64,000 nucleotides of DNA, from assembly GCF_002272875.1 (NCBI RefSeq), contig NZ_MLAN01000002.1, positions 62,001-126,000 on the forward strand, in the 5' to 3' direction. The position numbers were made by a program, and so were the translations under genes. Below are positions 44,432 to 53,687 of this stretch, piece by piece. Position 1 is the stretch's first letter. Every line of letters begins with the position of its first letter. The notes beneath the pieces are model-generated. The model worked only from the letters and a program-made list of their open reading frames with translations, made no database searches and was not told the origin of the DNA. The DNA is from Helicobacter sp. 11S02629-2 (lineage in GTDB: Bacteria; Campylobacterota; Campylobacteria; Campylobacterales; Helicobacteraceae).

Positions 44432-45081
44432 TCTCACTTAAAGCTTCACTAGCTAGTGCTTTTTTAAGCCTTAGTTTACTAAGTCTTAGCGGGCTTAGTG
44501 CCTTTGGGATAGAAGCGCCTCCTTCTGGTCTTTTTTACAAAGCAGGTCTTAGTTCAAATATAAATAACATCAAAACTAGAAACTTAGACATAACAGCACA
44601 AACTAGCACTTATACAGGCTATAGCGGCAGCTTTGGGCTAGATGCGGGTGTTGGCTATATGGCTTTTATGAATAGATTTATAGGATTTAGAGCATCTTTT
44701 GGCTTTGATGCAAACTATCTTAGAGGTGTTTTAAATAAGCAGCCTTATTCAGGTTTTTTTATGCTATTAGATGCAGGGGTTGAAGGCTTAGTTACTTTTT
44801 TGCCCTTACAAAGCTTTCAGATGTATGGCATAGGAGGTTTTAGCTTTGGACTTATAAGCTCTAGGACTGAAGCAAGTGGCGCCCTTCCTTTTGCAATCCT
44901 TGGTCTTGGGGCTAATATAAAAGGCTATAGGGTAGAGTTAACTACTAAGATAGGTCTAGCTACTTTGCAAGACCAAAGAAGCATACCTAATGAAAATGGT
45001 GGTGAGCTTAATCAAACCTACTTGATGAATAGCTACTTTATAAATCTAAACTTTGTTAGATACTTTAATATAGGGTTTTAA
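44428..45081 (+). CDS. Small outer membrane beta-barrel protein
   Basis: The product, 217 residues, has a signal peptide ([20 protein letters not shown], mature from EAPPSG) and a pattern of amphipathic strands. GLFYKAGLSSNINNI, YSGSFGLDAGVGYMAFMNRFIGFRASFGFDANYL, QMYGIGGFSFGLISS, PFAILGLGANIKGYRVELTTKIGL and YFINLNFVRYFNIGF occur in order; the last ends in Phe as barrels do. It resembles the small Helicobacter outer membrane (Hof/porin-like) proteins in type, but I cannot assign a family. It overlaps tatD by 4 bp and abuts the convergent ligase gene with an 8-bp gap. Confidence 0.72.
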   Translation: MISLKASLASAFLSLSLLSLSGLSAFGIEAPPSGLFYKAGLSSNINNIKTRNLDITAQTSTYTGYSGSFGLDAGVGYMAFMNRFIGFRASFGFDANYLRGVLNKQPYSGFFMLLDAGVEGLVTFLPLQSFQMYGIGGFSFGLISSRTEASGALPFAILGLGANIKGYRVELTTKIGLATLQDQRSIPNENGGELNQTYLMNSYFINLNFVRYFNIGF

Positions 45082-45089
45082 AAGTGTCT

Positions 45090-45920
45090 TTACTCAACCT
45101 CTCTAACCCTTAAAAATACCGCGTGTTTTGGAATCTTGTTTTTAGTTAAAGAGTAGTACTTATAAGTTATAAGACTGCCTAGGGCTGGAGGATTCTTTCT
45201 TAAGGCTTTAGTGAAGCCTGAGCCTATCTTAAAAGTAAGATTAGATTCCATCTTGCACTCCATGGCACCTTTGCCAGCTTTAAAAGCTTCTATCCCTAGT
45301 GTGTAGTTAAGTAGTCTACACTCAGCATCTAAAAAGGGCTTAAGCTTAAGGTTAAAATCATTTCTAAAAGTAGTATAAGGTGCTTTATCTTTTCTTATAA
45401 CTAAGCCTTCTCCTCCTTTAGCCTTTATGTCTTTAAGCATGGAATCTAGTGCTTTAAAACTAGTTAGCCTTACTTGGTCTATCACTATGATATTAGGCAC
45501 TTTATGCTTTTTAAGATAGTCTTTTAATACTTCTAGTCTTTCACTTAAGCTTCCTTTAGCATCTGGCACATCAAAGACATAGTATTTTAAGTTGTGATTA
45601 GGACTAGCTGTTTTTACCATGCTAACTATGCCTTCAAAACTATCTTTTTTAGAGTAAAGCTCGCCATCAAGCCTAAAAGGCGGAAAGCCTTGCATGAAAG
45701 AAGTTTTAAAGTTAAAGTCATTGCCATTTTTACTAAGTAAGTTTTTACCATCATAAAAGGCACGCACACCATCAAGCTTTTCACTTACAAGATACTTTTT
45801 TATATCATTAATGTAGCTTTGTTTATAAGGCTTTAGAAGAAGAAGGTCTAGCCCAAAAAGAGGGCTAGCAAAAATGCTTATAAAAGCTAAAAAGATAAAG
45901 ATTAAGTTTTTAAAGCTCAT
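45090..45920 (-). CDS. Exported ATP-dependent DNA ligase (LigE type)
   Basis: The product, 276 residues, is a minimal ATP-dependent DNA ligase with an N-terminal signal peptide (LIFIFLAFISIFASPLFG), so it probably works in the periplasm. The adenylylated Lys is K48 in SEKLDGVRAF (motif I). Later motifs are FRLDGELYSKK (III), GGEGLVIRKDKAPYT (IV) and NLKLKPFLDAE (V), with a small OB fold at the C-terminus. Proteins of this kind in competent bacteria are thought to repair incoming DNA. C. jejuni has one (Cj1669c). It overlaps the membrane-protein gene (45910-46602) by 11 bp, so the pair is one unit. NAD-dependent ligase would be elsewhere. Confidence 0.86.
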   Translation of the reverse strand: MSFKNLIFIFLAFISIFASPLFGLDLLLLKPYKQSYINDIKKYLVSEKLDGVRAFYDGKNLLSKNGNDFNFKTSFMQGFPPFRLDGELYSKKDSFEGIVSMVKTASPNHNLKYYVFDVPDAKGSLSERLEVLKDYLKKHKVPNIIVIDQVRLTSFKALDSMLKDIKAKGGEGLVIRKDKAPYTTFRNDFNLKLKPFLDAECRLLNYTLGIEAFKAGKGAMECKMESNLTFKIGSGFTKALRKNPPALGSLITYKYYSLTKNKIPKHAVFLRVREVE

Positions 45921-46602
45921 AGCTTTTTAGTCTAAAAAATGCCACTATATAAAAAACTATGGCTGCTACGTAGGTATTAAAGATATATTTTGCACCTTGA
46001 TACCAAAAGCTTGAAAAGCTTGTAACATCTCCATTAAGCTCATCTACACGCCAGTAGATAAAGCTAAACTGGCCAATTGATATAAAGATATAAATTAACG
46101 CAAAAGCCCCTATACAGTACATCATCTTAAAACGCTTATCTCTAAAAGCTACCATCAAAAAGCAAAATGTAGCCACTTCAAAAAAGTAAGTTACAGCACT
46201 TTTAACAAAACTTAAAACGCTTTCAGAGTTTGCAAAGTAGCTTTTATAAGAGTAGCTATACTCAAGATAGATGATAATCATACTTATGATATAAAATGTA
46301 AGTAAGGCTAGGAGTCTACTAAGGATTAAGGTATTAAAAGAAGCAGGGATCATAAAAGTTATATAACCACTTCTAGTAAAAAAGTCCCTATGAAACCACT
46401 TTAATATGTACTTTACGTGTAAAGCTACAAAAACTATGCTAATAGCTACTAGCAGTATGATAGCACTTACTCCAGCCCCTCCAGACTTGTGCATAGCAAA
46501 GTTAGCATAGGCCACTATGATGACACTTACTATATAGGCTATGATGAACTCTAAGTAGGCTTGTTTGATAAAAGATGCATAAAGCTTAAAAGTCATTTTC
46601 AT
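45910..46602 (-). CDS. Integral membrane protein of unknown function
   Basis: I do not recognise a family. The 230-residue protein has about six predicted membrane helices ([75 protein letters not shown] and [15 protein letters not shown]) with short loops. No Walker-type neighbour is present. The pattern recalls the permease part of ABC-2 transporters, but that is only a resemblance. It overlaps the ligase gene by 11 bp and dapE by 4 bp (ATGA), so it is made together with both. Confidence 0.7.
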   Translation of the reverse strand: MKMTFKLYASFIKQAYLEFIIAYIVSVIIVAYANFAMHKSGGAGVSAIILLVAISIVFVALHVKYILKWFHRDFFTRSGYITFMIPASFNTLILSRLLALLTFYIISMIIIYLEYSYSYKSYFANSESVLSFVKSAVTYFFEVATFCFLMVAFRDKRFKMMYCIGAFALIYIFISIGQFSFIYWRVDELNGDVTSFSSFWYQGAKYIFNTYVAAIVFYIVAFFRLKSYEL

Positions 46603-47735
46603 GGGATGGTCTTTAGTAGGTTGTAATAAATGCTAGTTAAAGAATCTAGCTCTTTTAAAGATACTCTTTCATCAACTGCATGGATTCTATCATTTATAAC
46701 TCCTAGTTCTACTACTTCTACATTAAAGCGTGAAAAGTACTTAGCATCACTAGTGCCACCTTTTGTGTTAAGGCTTGGAGTTATATCACATACTTTTTTT
46801 ACACAAGCACTTAGGGCTTTTACAAAGGCGTTATTTTTAGCATCTTTTAAGACAAAGCTTTGTGAGGCTTCTTCTAGCTCTAGCTTGTAGTTAAGTCCAC
46901 TAAGGATAGAATCTATATAGTTTTTAATGCTTTCTTTTGTAGTAAGGGTAGAGTTTCTAACGTTAAAAAGTAGGCGCAAGCTTTGAGGGGTAAGGTTAGT
47001 TACGCCAGTGCCAGCGTGCATATCTGTGATGATAAGTCTTGAAGGCTCAAAGTAGCTATCTCCACTATCAAGCTTAACTCCTGCAAGCTTTGAAAGTCTA
47101 GAGGCTATAAGCTCTATAGGATTACTGCACTTTTCTGGATAGGCAGCATGGCCTTGGATTCCAAAGAGTTCTAGGGTTCCATTTATACTTCCGCGTCTTC
47201 CTACTTTTATGCTATCACCTAGAATCTTTTCACAAGTTGGTTCAGCTACTAGGGCATGAGTTGGTAAAAAATCTATATCTTTTAGATGTTTTAACATCTC
47301 TAAAGTCCCATCAATCGCCCTGCCCTCTTCATCACTAGTTAGCAAGATAGAAAGGGTGTGCTTTGGCTCTTTATTAGAATCTAAAAAAGAACGCAAAGCA
47401 CTTAAAAAGCAAGCTATACCCCCTTTCATATCTTGTGTCCCACGCCCATAGATAAAGCCTTCTTTAAGAGTGGGACTAAAAGGATCACTTGCCCAACCAA
47501 TACCGGGTGGTACTACGTCTATATGACCCGCAAAGCAAAGGTGGATTTTAGAGTTTTCATATTTTTTATATAAAAAAAGGTTTTTAACGCCGTTTTTTTC
47601 TAGTGCTATAACTTCAAACTCTGGTAGTAAGCTTTTTATATAAGTATAGATTCCTTCTTCATTAGGAGTGATGGTTTTATAAGATATAAGCTTTGTTAGG
47701 ATGTCTTGTGTTTGTTTTATAGCACTTTGTGGCAT
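46599..47735 (-). CDS. dapE: Succinyl-diaminopimelate desuccinylase
   Basis: DapE removes succinate from N-succinyl-LL-diaminopimelate, in the route to lysine and peptidoglycan. The M20 metallopeptidase fold of 378 residues shows the metal ligands [13 protein letters not shown] (His), [16 protein letters not shown] (Asp), [14 protein letters not shown] (Glu-Glu) and the dimerisation region ([21 protein letters not shown]). [17 protein letters not shown] is typical of DapE. It follows AAGGGG. It leads a small operon with the membrane gene and ligase. Confidence 0.93.
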   Translation of the reverse strand: MPQSAIKQTQDILTKLISYKTITPNEEGIYTYIKSLLPEFEVIALEKNGVKNLFLYKKYENSKIHLCFAGHIDVVPPGIGWASDPFSPTLKEGFIYGRGTQDMKGGIACFLSALRSFLDSNKEPKHTLSILLTSDEEGRAIDGTLEMLKHLKDIDFLPTHALVAEPTCEKILGDSIKVGRRGSINGTLELFGIQGHAAYPEKCSNPIELIASRLSKLAGVKLDSGDSYFEPSRLIITDMHAGTGVTNLTPQSLRLLFNVRNSTLTTKESIKNYIDSILSGLNYKLELEEASQSFVLKDAKNNAFVKALSACVKKVCDITPSLNTKGGTSDAKYFSRFNVEVVELGVINDRIHAVDERVSLKELDSLTSIYYNLLKTIP

Positions 47736-47822
47736 CTAATCCCCTTTAAAAAGATATTATTATATTACAAGAAACTGCCCGCCTTTAAACAACCCATTTA
47801 AGCAACAAGGAGTAAGTAGCAT

Positions 47823-48089
47823 ATGGAATCTCAACTTATGTCTTTAGCCATAGAGACTTATAAGATAACTCTCTATCTAGCTTTACCCATACTTTTAGTA
47901 GCACTTATCATGGGGCTTTTGATAAGTATATTTCAAGCGACTACTCAGATAAATGAGATGACTTTAGCCTTCGTCCCAAAGATATTAGCAGTTATAGCTA
48001 TGATAATCTTTACTATGCCTTGGATGCTTAGTATGTTAACTGACTACACAAAGATGCTTATTAATATGATTCCAACTATTATCTCGTGA
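47823..48089 (+). CDS. fliQ: Flagellar type III export apparatus protein FliQ
   Basis: FliQ is an 88-residue membrane protein with two helices that form part of the export gate with FliP and FliR. ETYKITLYLALPILLVALIMGLLISIFQATTQINEMTLAFVPKI and ILAVIAMIIFTMPWMLSMLTDYTKML match the family, with the usual Q-A-T-T-Q-I-N-E motif. Length is normal. It is followed by murB after 10 bp, as in H. pylori (HP1419/HP1418). The upstream gap to dapE is 87 bp, in which the two genes diverge. Confidence 0.96.
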   Translation: MESQLMSLAIETYKITLYLALPILLVALIMGLLISIFQATTQINEMTLAFVPKILAVIAMIIFTMPWMLSMLTDYTKMLINMIPTIIS

Positions 48090-48099
48090 AAAGTGCTTG

Positions 48100-48909
48100 A
48101 TGTTAGTAGACTTTAGTAAGCACTCTAGCCTTGGTCTTGGTATAAGTGCAGAAGTGAAGATCTTTGATAGAGAAGAGCTAGGCTTAGATATAGACTATAA
48201 GGGCTTAAAAGAGCTAGGCTTAAACTACTTGGGTAAGTTTAACTTCATAGGTAGGGGTAATAATATCTTGGTTTATAGGGGTGAAAAACTTGCTAGTTTA
48301 AAAGGCTTTGATCATATATTAGATTTAGGGAATCTTATAGAGATAGGGGCTAATGTAAAAAGTAGGGATATGTTTAAGTACTTTAAAGAGCATAACTTTA
48401 TAGGGGCTGAGTTTTTAGCCCATCTTCCAGGTGAGCTTGGAGGACTAATAAAGATGAATGCAGGCATGAAAGACTATGAGATATCAAACATGCTGCATAG
48501 TTGTAATATAAATGGCAAGTGGGTTTTAAAAGAAGAACTAGACTTTGAGTATAGGGCTTTAAAGACTAAAGGGGCGATACTAGCAGCTAGGTTTTTAAAA
48601 ATACCGGGCTTTAGTAAAAACTTAGAAGCTATCTGCCTTAAGATGAGGGCTAATCAGCCAGGGGGTAAGACTTGTGGGAGCTGCTTTAAGAATCCAAAAG
48701 GAAACTACGCTGGTAAGCTTTTAGAAGATGCGGGGATGAAGGGCTTTTTTGTAAAAGGGGTTGGCTTTAGTGAAAAGCATGCTAACTTTTTAGTAAACAC
48801 TGGAAAAGAGACTAATCCAGACATAGCCTTAGAAGTTATAGACCTAGCTAAGGCTAAAGTCTTTGAAAAAAGTGGCATCAATTTAGAGTGTGAGCTAGCC
48901 TTGCTATGA
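48100..48909 (+). CDS. murB: UDP-N-acetylenolpyruvoylglucosamine reductase
   Basis: MurB reduces the enolpyruvyl group to make UDP-MurNAc, in peptidoglycan synthesis, with FAD. The 269 residues show the short type II form: FIGRGNNILVYRGEKL (FAD site), AEFLAHLPGELGGLIKMNAGMKDYEI, then GKTCGSCFKNPKGNYAGKLLEDAGMKGF and FSEKHANFLVNTGKETNPD near the C-terminus. Start at ATG 48100, with a TTG just before it in frame. It shares ATGA with the YbeY-RluD gene. Confidence 0.95.
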   Translation: MLVDFSKHSSLGLGISAEVKIFDREELGLDIDYKGLKELGLNYLGKFNFIGRGNNILVYRGEKLASLKGFDHILDLGNLIEIGANVKSRDMFKYFKEHNFIGAEFLAHLPGELGGLIKMNAGMKDYEISNMLHSCNINGKWVLKEELDFEYRALKTKGAILAARFLKIPGFSKNLEAICLKMRANQPGGKTCGSCFKNPKGNYAGKLLEDAGMKGFFVKGVGFSEKHANFLVNTGKETNPDIALEVIDLAKAKVFEKSGINLECELALL

Positions 48910-50426
48910 TGAGCTTAGACATAAACTTAGAACTTACTAATGAGGTAAATTTATATAAAAACGAAGTGATTTATAATGAAGAGTGTTTAAAAGAGATAGG
49001 TAGTCTTTGTGCGCCTTTAAAAGACACTTTAGTAGAGCTTATCTTTATAGATTCTCCTTCTATGCGTGAGATGAATAAAAACTATATGCAAAAAGACTAT
49101 GCAACTGATGTTTTAAGCTTTCCTTTTGTAGATGAGGTAAGTTTAGATTCTAGTGGAAAGACACAGGACTTTTTGGGAAGTATCATCATAAATCTAGATC
49201 TTGCTTATGATGTAAGTAAAAAGCTAGATCACAGTTTGCAAGATGAGATAGCTTTGCTTTTTACACATGCACTTTTACATCTACTTGGCTTTGATCATGA
49301 AGTAGATAAAGGAGAGCACAGGACTAAAGAAAAAGAGATCTTAAAGTCCTTAAGTCTTCCTTTAAGTCTTATAGATAGAGCATTTAGTGATGTGGGTTTT
49401 ATTAAAGAAGCCAAAAAAGATTCTGAAGAAGATTTTAAAGATGGCATTTTTAGCTTTTGTGTTTTAAAAGACTATAAGAGGGCAGATATAGCTTTAAGTG
49501 AGATTTTAGGCTTAAGCAGGAGTGATGTGGCGAGGGCTTTAAAGCTAGGACTTATAACTAGCCATAAAAAGACTTTAAAAGCTAGTACGCCTTTAAAAGC
49601 CAAAGCTGAAGTAAGTGTCTCAAAGCTTGCCTTGCCTAAGGAAGAAAGTAGCTACCCTTTAAAAGAGGACTTTAAGCTAGAAGTACTTGGTGAAGGTGAA
49701 GGCTTTATGGTTATAAATAAGCCTAGTGGTATAAGCGTGCACCCTGCTAGCTCACTAAAAGAAGCAAGCCTTGTGGAGTATCTAAAAGAAAGCGGTATAA
49801 GCCTTTCAAACTTTAGTGGTGAAGAAAGGGCTGGTATAGTCCATAGACTAGATAAAGACACTAGTGGCGCTTTGATGATAGCTAAGGATAATAAGACCCA
49901 TGCCTATCTTTCTCAAAAGTTAAAAGACAAAGAGATAGCTAAAATCTATCTAGCCATTATCTCACCTCCTTTAAAAGAAAACTGCACGGTTGAATGTTTA
50001 ATAGGAAGAAATCCTAATAATAGACTAAAGATGAGTGCAGTTGATAAAAATGCTAGAAATGCCAAAAGTGCGCGCTATGCAAAAAGCGAGTTTAGAAAAA
50101 TCGCCCTAGGCAAAGATGGGAAAGAGAATCTAGAACTTATAAGCATTAGGATTTTTACAGGCAGGACTCATCAAATAAGAGTGCATCTTAACACTTTACA
50201 TCGTTTTATCTATGGAGATAGCTTGTATGGTCCCAAAGATAGGACTTTTAAGACTAGGATGTTACTACATGCTTATATGTTAAGATTAGATTCTAATCAT
50301 ATTTTTAAAGCCAGTCTCCCAAAAGATTTGATAGAATTTATAGATTCACATTTTGATGATTATAAAGACTTATTAAGTAAGGATTATGAGAATTGGCAAA
50401 AAGAGCTAGAAGATAGCGAACTTTAA
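48906..50426 (+). CDS. Fused YbeY endoribonuclease / RluD-type pseudouridine synthase
   Basis: One open frame of 506 codons joins two rRNA-maturation enzymes. Residues ~1-150 are YbeY, a metal-dependent endoribonuclease for 16S rRNA and ribosome quality control: MNKNYMQKDYATDVLSFPF and HALLHLLGFDHEVDKGEH with three metal His. Residues ~190-250 are an S4 RNA-binding domain (RADIALSEILGLSRSDVARALKLGLI). Residues ~250-490 are an RluA/RluD synthase: GIVHRLDKDTSGALMIAKD with catalytic Asp, and RIFTGRTHQIRVHL. In H. pylori rluD heads the block flpA-trmB-ftsE-ftsX, and ybeY is separate. No frame break is seen. Confidence 0.86.
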   Translation: MMSLDINLELTNEVNLYKNEVIYNEECLKEIGSLCAPLKDTLVELIFIDSPSMREMNKNYMQKDYATDVLSFPFVDEVSLDSSGKTQDFLGSIIINLDLAYDVSKKLDHSLQDEIALLFTHALLHLLGFDHEVDKGEHRTKEKEILKSLSLPLSLIDRAFSDVGFIKEAKKDSEEDFKDGIFSFCVLKDYKRADIALSEILGLSRSDVARALKLGLITSHKKTLKASTPLKAKAEVSVSKLALPKEESSYPLKEDFKLEVLGEGEGFMVINKPSGISVHPASSLKEASLVEYLKESGISLSNFSGEERAGIVHRLDKDTSGALMIAKDNKTHAYLSQKLKDKEIAKIYLAIISPPLKENCTVECLIGRNPNNRLKMSAVDKNARNAKSARYAKSEFRKIALGKDGKENLELISIRIFTGRTHQIRVHLNTLHRFIYGDSLYGPKDRTFKTRMLLHAYMLRLDSNHIFKASLPKDLIEFIDSHFDDYKDLLSKDYENWQKELEDSEL

Positions 50427-50474
50427 TGATAAAAGGCTTTAAAAGTATGGGTTTAAAAAAGATAGGGGCAAAAC

Positions 50475-51839
50475 ATGTATATAGCTAAGATAGTAGGTAC
50501 ATTAAAGTATGCTTTAATCCCCTTCATTGCCCTTTTTTTTATAGCCTGTGCCAATATTTTTAACACCTTTGGAATCAAAGACAGGATAGACCCAAGCCTT
50601 CCTACTATCAATCAACTTAGAATCTTGCCTGATGTCAGTGAAGTAGCTTTTGAGTGGGATCTCCCAAGTGATGTAAGGATGATTAATGGCTATGTTATAT
50701 TTAGAGAAAACCCAAAAGGCGAGTTTCAAAAAGTAGCCATAGTAAAAAACCCCTTTGCCACCCACTACTATGATAAACACCTTATCCCTCAGACTAGATA
50801 TGTTTACGCTATCTCTACTATAGGAAGAGATGGCAGTATAAGTCCACGAAGCACGCCTGTTGCCACAACTACTAGCTTTATAGACCCAGTAACTCTTTTT
50901 TATGCAAGTAAGGACTATGCAAGGAGTGTGAAGCTTATATGGAGCCCTTCTGCTAATCCAAGCGTAACTGGCTATATCATAGAAAGAGAAGTGCTAAAAG
51001 ATGGCAAGAAAGCTTTTATAAAAGTAGGCACTACAAAAGATAGATTCTTAAGTGAGTACTTTGATAAAGACCTTGAAGATGGTACCTCTTATAACTATAG
51101 GGTTATCTCACAAAGCTTTGCTAAAAGTCTTTCTTTGCCAAGTAATATACTAGAAGGCAGAACGCGCTTTTTACCCGATCCTATAGTTAATATAAAAGCT
51201 AGTGATGATAGGCCAAAGCAGATTTATATAGAGTGGGATAAGTCTAAAGATAGAGATGTAGTAAGCTATAACGTCTACTACTCTAGCACGCTTGAAGGGG
51301 CATACTCCCTACTTGCTAATGTCAAGGGTAATAGCTATCTTGATAACTTGCAAAGTGATGGCACAAGACGCTTTTATAAAGTAAGTGCAGTTGATATCTA
51401 TAAGCTAGAAAGCAAGCTTAGCTTTGGTGCGGCTGAAGGAAGAAGCCTTCCTAAGCCTACTACTCCAACTATAGTTACTAAGTCTTTTGTTAATAACATA
51501 GCAAGCTTTTCTTGGAGCAAGCCTAGTGAAGCGCGCATAAAAAGCTACATAGTTTATAGAAAGGCTGGCTTTTTTAAAGACCCTGATAAGTTTGATATAG
51601 ATGGTAACTCTTTTTCTGACAAGGAGATGAAGCCGGGCATTAAGTACACTTATAGCGTTTCAAGTGTTGATGATAATGGCTTAGTTTCAGAGCCAAGTAG
51701 CACTTTAACGTTTGAAGTTGGTCAAAAGATCCTAGTCGCCCCAGTTAGTCCTATGATACCACCTAAAACTTTAGGTGATACTAGCCCTGAAAGCAAGCAT
51801 AAGACTACTCATAAAAAAAAGCATAGCGAGAAAGAGTGA
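50475..51839 (+). CDS. Fibronectin type III-domain lipoprotein (FlpA-like)
   Basis: A lipoprotein of 454 residues resembling FlpA of C. jejuni (Cj1279c), a fibronectin-binding surface adhesin. Signal and lipobox: ALIPFIALFFIACANIF, with Cys25 the likely lipid anchor. Then follow about four fibronectin-III-like units, each with the W...Y..YRV/YTV rhythm: EVAFEWDLPSDVRMINGYVIFREN, VKLIWSPSANPSVTGYIIERE, IYIEWDKSKDRDVVSYNVYY, and ASFSWSKPSEARIKSYIVYRK. A Lys/Ser/Pro-rich C-terminal tail (SPESKHKTTHKKKHSEKE) follows. Adjacent rluD-type synthase, trmB and ftsEX are the same as in Campylobacter and H. pylori. Confidence 0.8.
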   Translation: MYIAKIVGTLKYALIPFIALFFIACANIFNTFGIKDRIDPSLPTINQLRILPDVSEVAFEWDLPSDVRMINGYVIFRENPKGEFQKVAIVKNPFATHYYDKHLIPQTRYVYAISTIGRDGSISPRSTPVATTTSFIDPVTLFYASKDYARSVKLIWSPSANPSVTGYIIEREVLKDGKKAFIKVGTTKDRFLSEYFDKDLEDGTSYNYRVISQSFAKSLSLPSNILEGRTRFLPDPIVNIKASDDRPKQIYIEWDKSKDRDVVSYNVYYSSTLEGAYSLLANVKGNSYLDNLQSDGTRRFYKVSAVDIYKLESKLSFGAAEGRSLPKPTTPTIVTKSFVNNIASFSWSKPSEARIKSYIVYRKAGFFKDPDKFDIDGNSFSDKEMKPGIKYTYSVSSVDDNGLVSEPSSTLTFEVGQKILVAPVSPMIPPKTLGDTSPESKHKTTHKKKHSEKE

Positions 51840-51840
51840 T

Positions 51841-53019
51841 ATGCCACATTTTATAAGTAAAGATAGACTAGAAGTTAGTAGCACTTTAAAAGACTTTGAA
51901 GTTATCTTCTGTGTGGAAAATAAGCCTTTTAAAACTAGCATCTATGGGGTTAAAGATAGTAGTGATACTTTAAATCTAGTAGCTTGCTTTGAAAGAGAAG
52001 ATAAAAAAAGTGGCACTAACTACCTTTATAAGTTTCCAAAAAACGCTAGACCACTTAGTAACGCCTATGCTAAAAGCTTGCTTTTAGAGCTTTCAAGTCT
52101 AACTAAGTGCTTAAGTCATAATCTTAACTTTACCACTAAACATAAACTTAGCCCTAATACAGAAGAAGTCTATAAAGACATAGATATAGTAGAGATAGGC
52201 TTTGGTAGTGGAAGGCTTTTTTTAGAGCTTTGCAAAACACACAAAGATAAAAACTTACTTGGTTTTGAAGTCCACACCCCTAGTGCCAATCAAGTTAAAA
52301 ACGCCCTTATCTTACACAATATAACTAATGCAACTATAAGTCTAAGTGATGCTAGAAATGCCTTGCAGGCACTACCAGATTCTAGTCTTTTAAAGATTTA
52401 TATGCACTTTCCCATCCCTTGGAATAAAGCAAAGCACAGAAGGGTTATAAGTGAAGCTTTTTTACAGACAGTTTTTAGAATCTTAAAGCCAGAAGGCATG
52501 CTAGATATAAGAAGTGATGATCTTACTTTTATAAAAGACTGCATGGAGTTAGTTTTAGACTTTCCTAAAGTTAGATTTAACTTAGCAAAAAATGCCACTT
52601 TTGATGTTACAAGTAAGTATGAAGCAAGATGGAAAGCACAAAATAAAGACATCTATGACTTGCATATCTTTAATGATGCTTCAAAAGATAGTAGCAAAGA
52701 AAGCTTAAGTCTTGGACAAGTTAACTTTAACTTTGATGACTTAGAATCTAAGCTAGAGCTAAAAGACTTAGCTTCTTTGCAAGGGCAAAAAGTGTTAAAA
52801 GAAGACTACTTTGTGAGCTTTAAGGGACTTTATAGTGATGGCAGTATATGTTTACTAGAAGTAGTACTTGGTGAGTTTAACTCTCCTTTTAGTACATTTT
52901 TAATCTTAAAAGATTCTAAACTAAGCTATTTTAAAAAGCCTTTATCTACTAGGAGTTTAAAACTAGCGCATATTTTGCTAAAAGACTTACTAAAAACTAC
53001 ACTAAAAGAAGCCACATGA
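51841..53019 (+). CDS. trmB: tRNA (guanine-N7-)-methyltransferase, extended form
   Basis: TrmB methylates G46 of tRNAs. The methyltransferase core is in the middle: VEIGFGSGRLFLELCKTHKDKNLLGFEVH (SAM binding), SLSDARNALQALPDSSL, IYMHFPIPWNKAKHRRVISEAFL and EGMLDIRSDDLTFI. Here it is flanked by ~110 residues before and ~150 after, as in other Campylobacterota, giving 392 residues in place of the usual ~240. I place the start at ATG 51841 (MPHFISKDRLEVSS) with AAAGAG upstream; the longer frame to 51775 overlaps flpA and is not supported. It abuts ftsE with a 4-bp overlap. Confidence 0.93.
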   Translation: MPHFISKDRLEVSSTLKDFEVIFCVENKPFKTSIYGVKDSSDTLNLVACFEREDKKSGTNYLYKFPKNARPLSNAYAKSLLLELSSLTKCLSHNLNFTTKHKLSPNTEEVYKDIDIVEIGFGSGRLFLELCKTHKDKNLLGFEVHTPSANQVKNALILHNITNATISLSDARNALQALPDSSLLKIYMHFPIPWNKAKHRRVISEAFLQTVFRILKPEGMLDIRSDDLTFIKDCMELVLDFPKVRFNLAKNATFDVTSKYEARWKAQNKDIYDLHIFNDASKDSSKESLSLGQVNFNFDDLESKLELKDLASLQGQKVLKEDYFVSFKGLYSDGSICLLEVVLGEFNSPFSTFLILKDSKLSYFKKPLSTRSLKLAHILLKDLLKTTLKEAT

Positions 53020-53687
53020 ATGTTTTAATAAAAGCAGACAAGCTAAACCTAGGATATAAAAAAGATGAGCTAATTATAAAAAATGCTAACTTTGAGATAC
53101 ACCAAAAAGACTTCGTTTTTATAACTGGCCCAAGTGGGAGTGGTAAAAGCACGCTTTTAAGGTCATTTTATGGTGCGCTTAAAGTACAAAAAGGAAGCTT
53201 GCAAGTAAATGGCTTTAATATGAAGCGTCTTAGCTCAAGAAAGCTTGCCTCCTTAAGGCGTGCTATAGGCGTAGTATTTCAAGACTATAAGCTTATAAAT
53301 GAGTGGAATGTAGAAAAAAATATAGCCCTGCCTATGATAATAAATGGCTTTTCAAAAAACGAAACTAAGCAAACTGTAGAGATGCTTCTTTCTCATATAA
53401 ATCTTCTCCATAAAGCTAATAAGTACCCACCTGAATTAAGTGGAGGAGAGCAGCAGCGTATAGCACTTGCACGTGCACTTTCCCACCGCCCAAAACTTAT
53501 ACTTTGTGATGAACCAACAGGCAATCTTGATGACTACTCAAGTGATATGATTTGGGGACTACTAAAAAGCTCTAATGAGCAACTTGGCATAACTATAGTA
53601 GTAGTTACTCACAGACTACCAACCCACCTAAACATAAGACATAGAAAGATAGAAATCATTGAAGGAGAGGTCAATGAAAGAACTTAG
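53016..53687 (+). CDS. ftsE: Cell division ATP-binding protein FtsE
   Basis: FtsE, with FtsX, uses ATP to drive cell-wall hydrolysis at the septum. This 223-residue ABC ATPase has Walker [10 protein letters not shown], the signature [15 protein letters not shown], and Walker [13 protein letters not shown], with [11 protein letters not shown] the His switch. [23 protein letters not shown] is the Q-loop region. The order trmB-ftsE-ftsX-envC equals that in H. pylori (HP0747-HP0750). It ends within the ribosome site of ftsX. Confidence 0.95.
   Translation: MNVLIKADKLNLGYKKDELIIKNANFEIHQKDFVFITGPSGSGKSTLLRSFYGALKVQKGSLQVNGFNMKRLSSRKLASLRRAIGVVFQDYKLINEWNVEKNIALPMIINGFSKNETKQTVEMLLSHINLLHKANKYPPELSGGEQQRIALARALSHRPKLILCDEPTGNLDDYSSDMIWGLLKSSNEQLGITIVVVTHRLPTHLNIRHRKIEIIEGEVNERT

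Noticed and set aside
51775-51841. An earlier start of trmB within flpA
   Set aside because: The start at 51775 has no ribosome site and overlaps 65 bases of flpA, while ATG 51841 has AAAGAG before it and a normal N-terminus.
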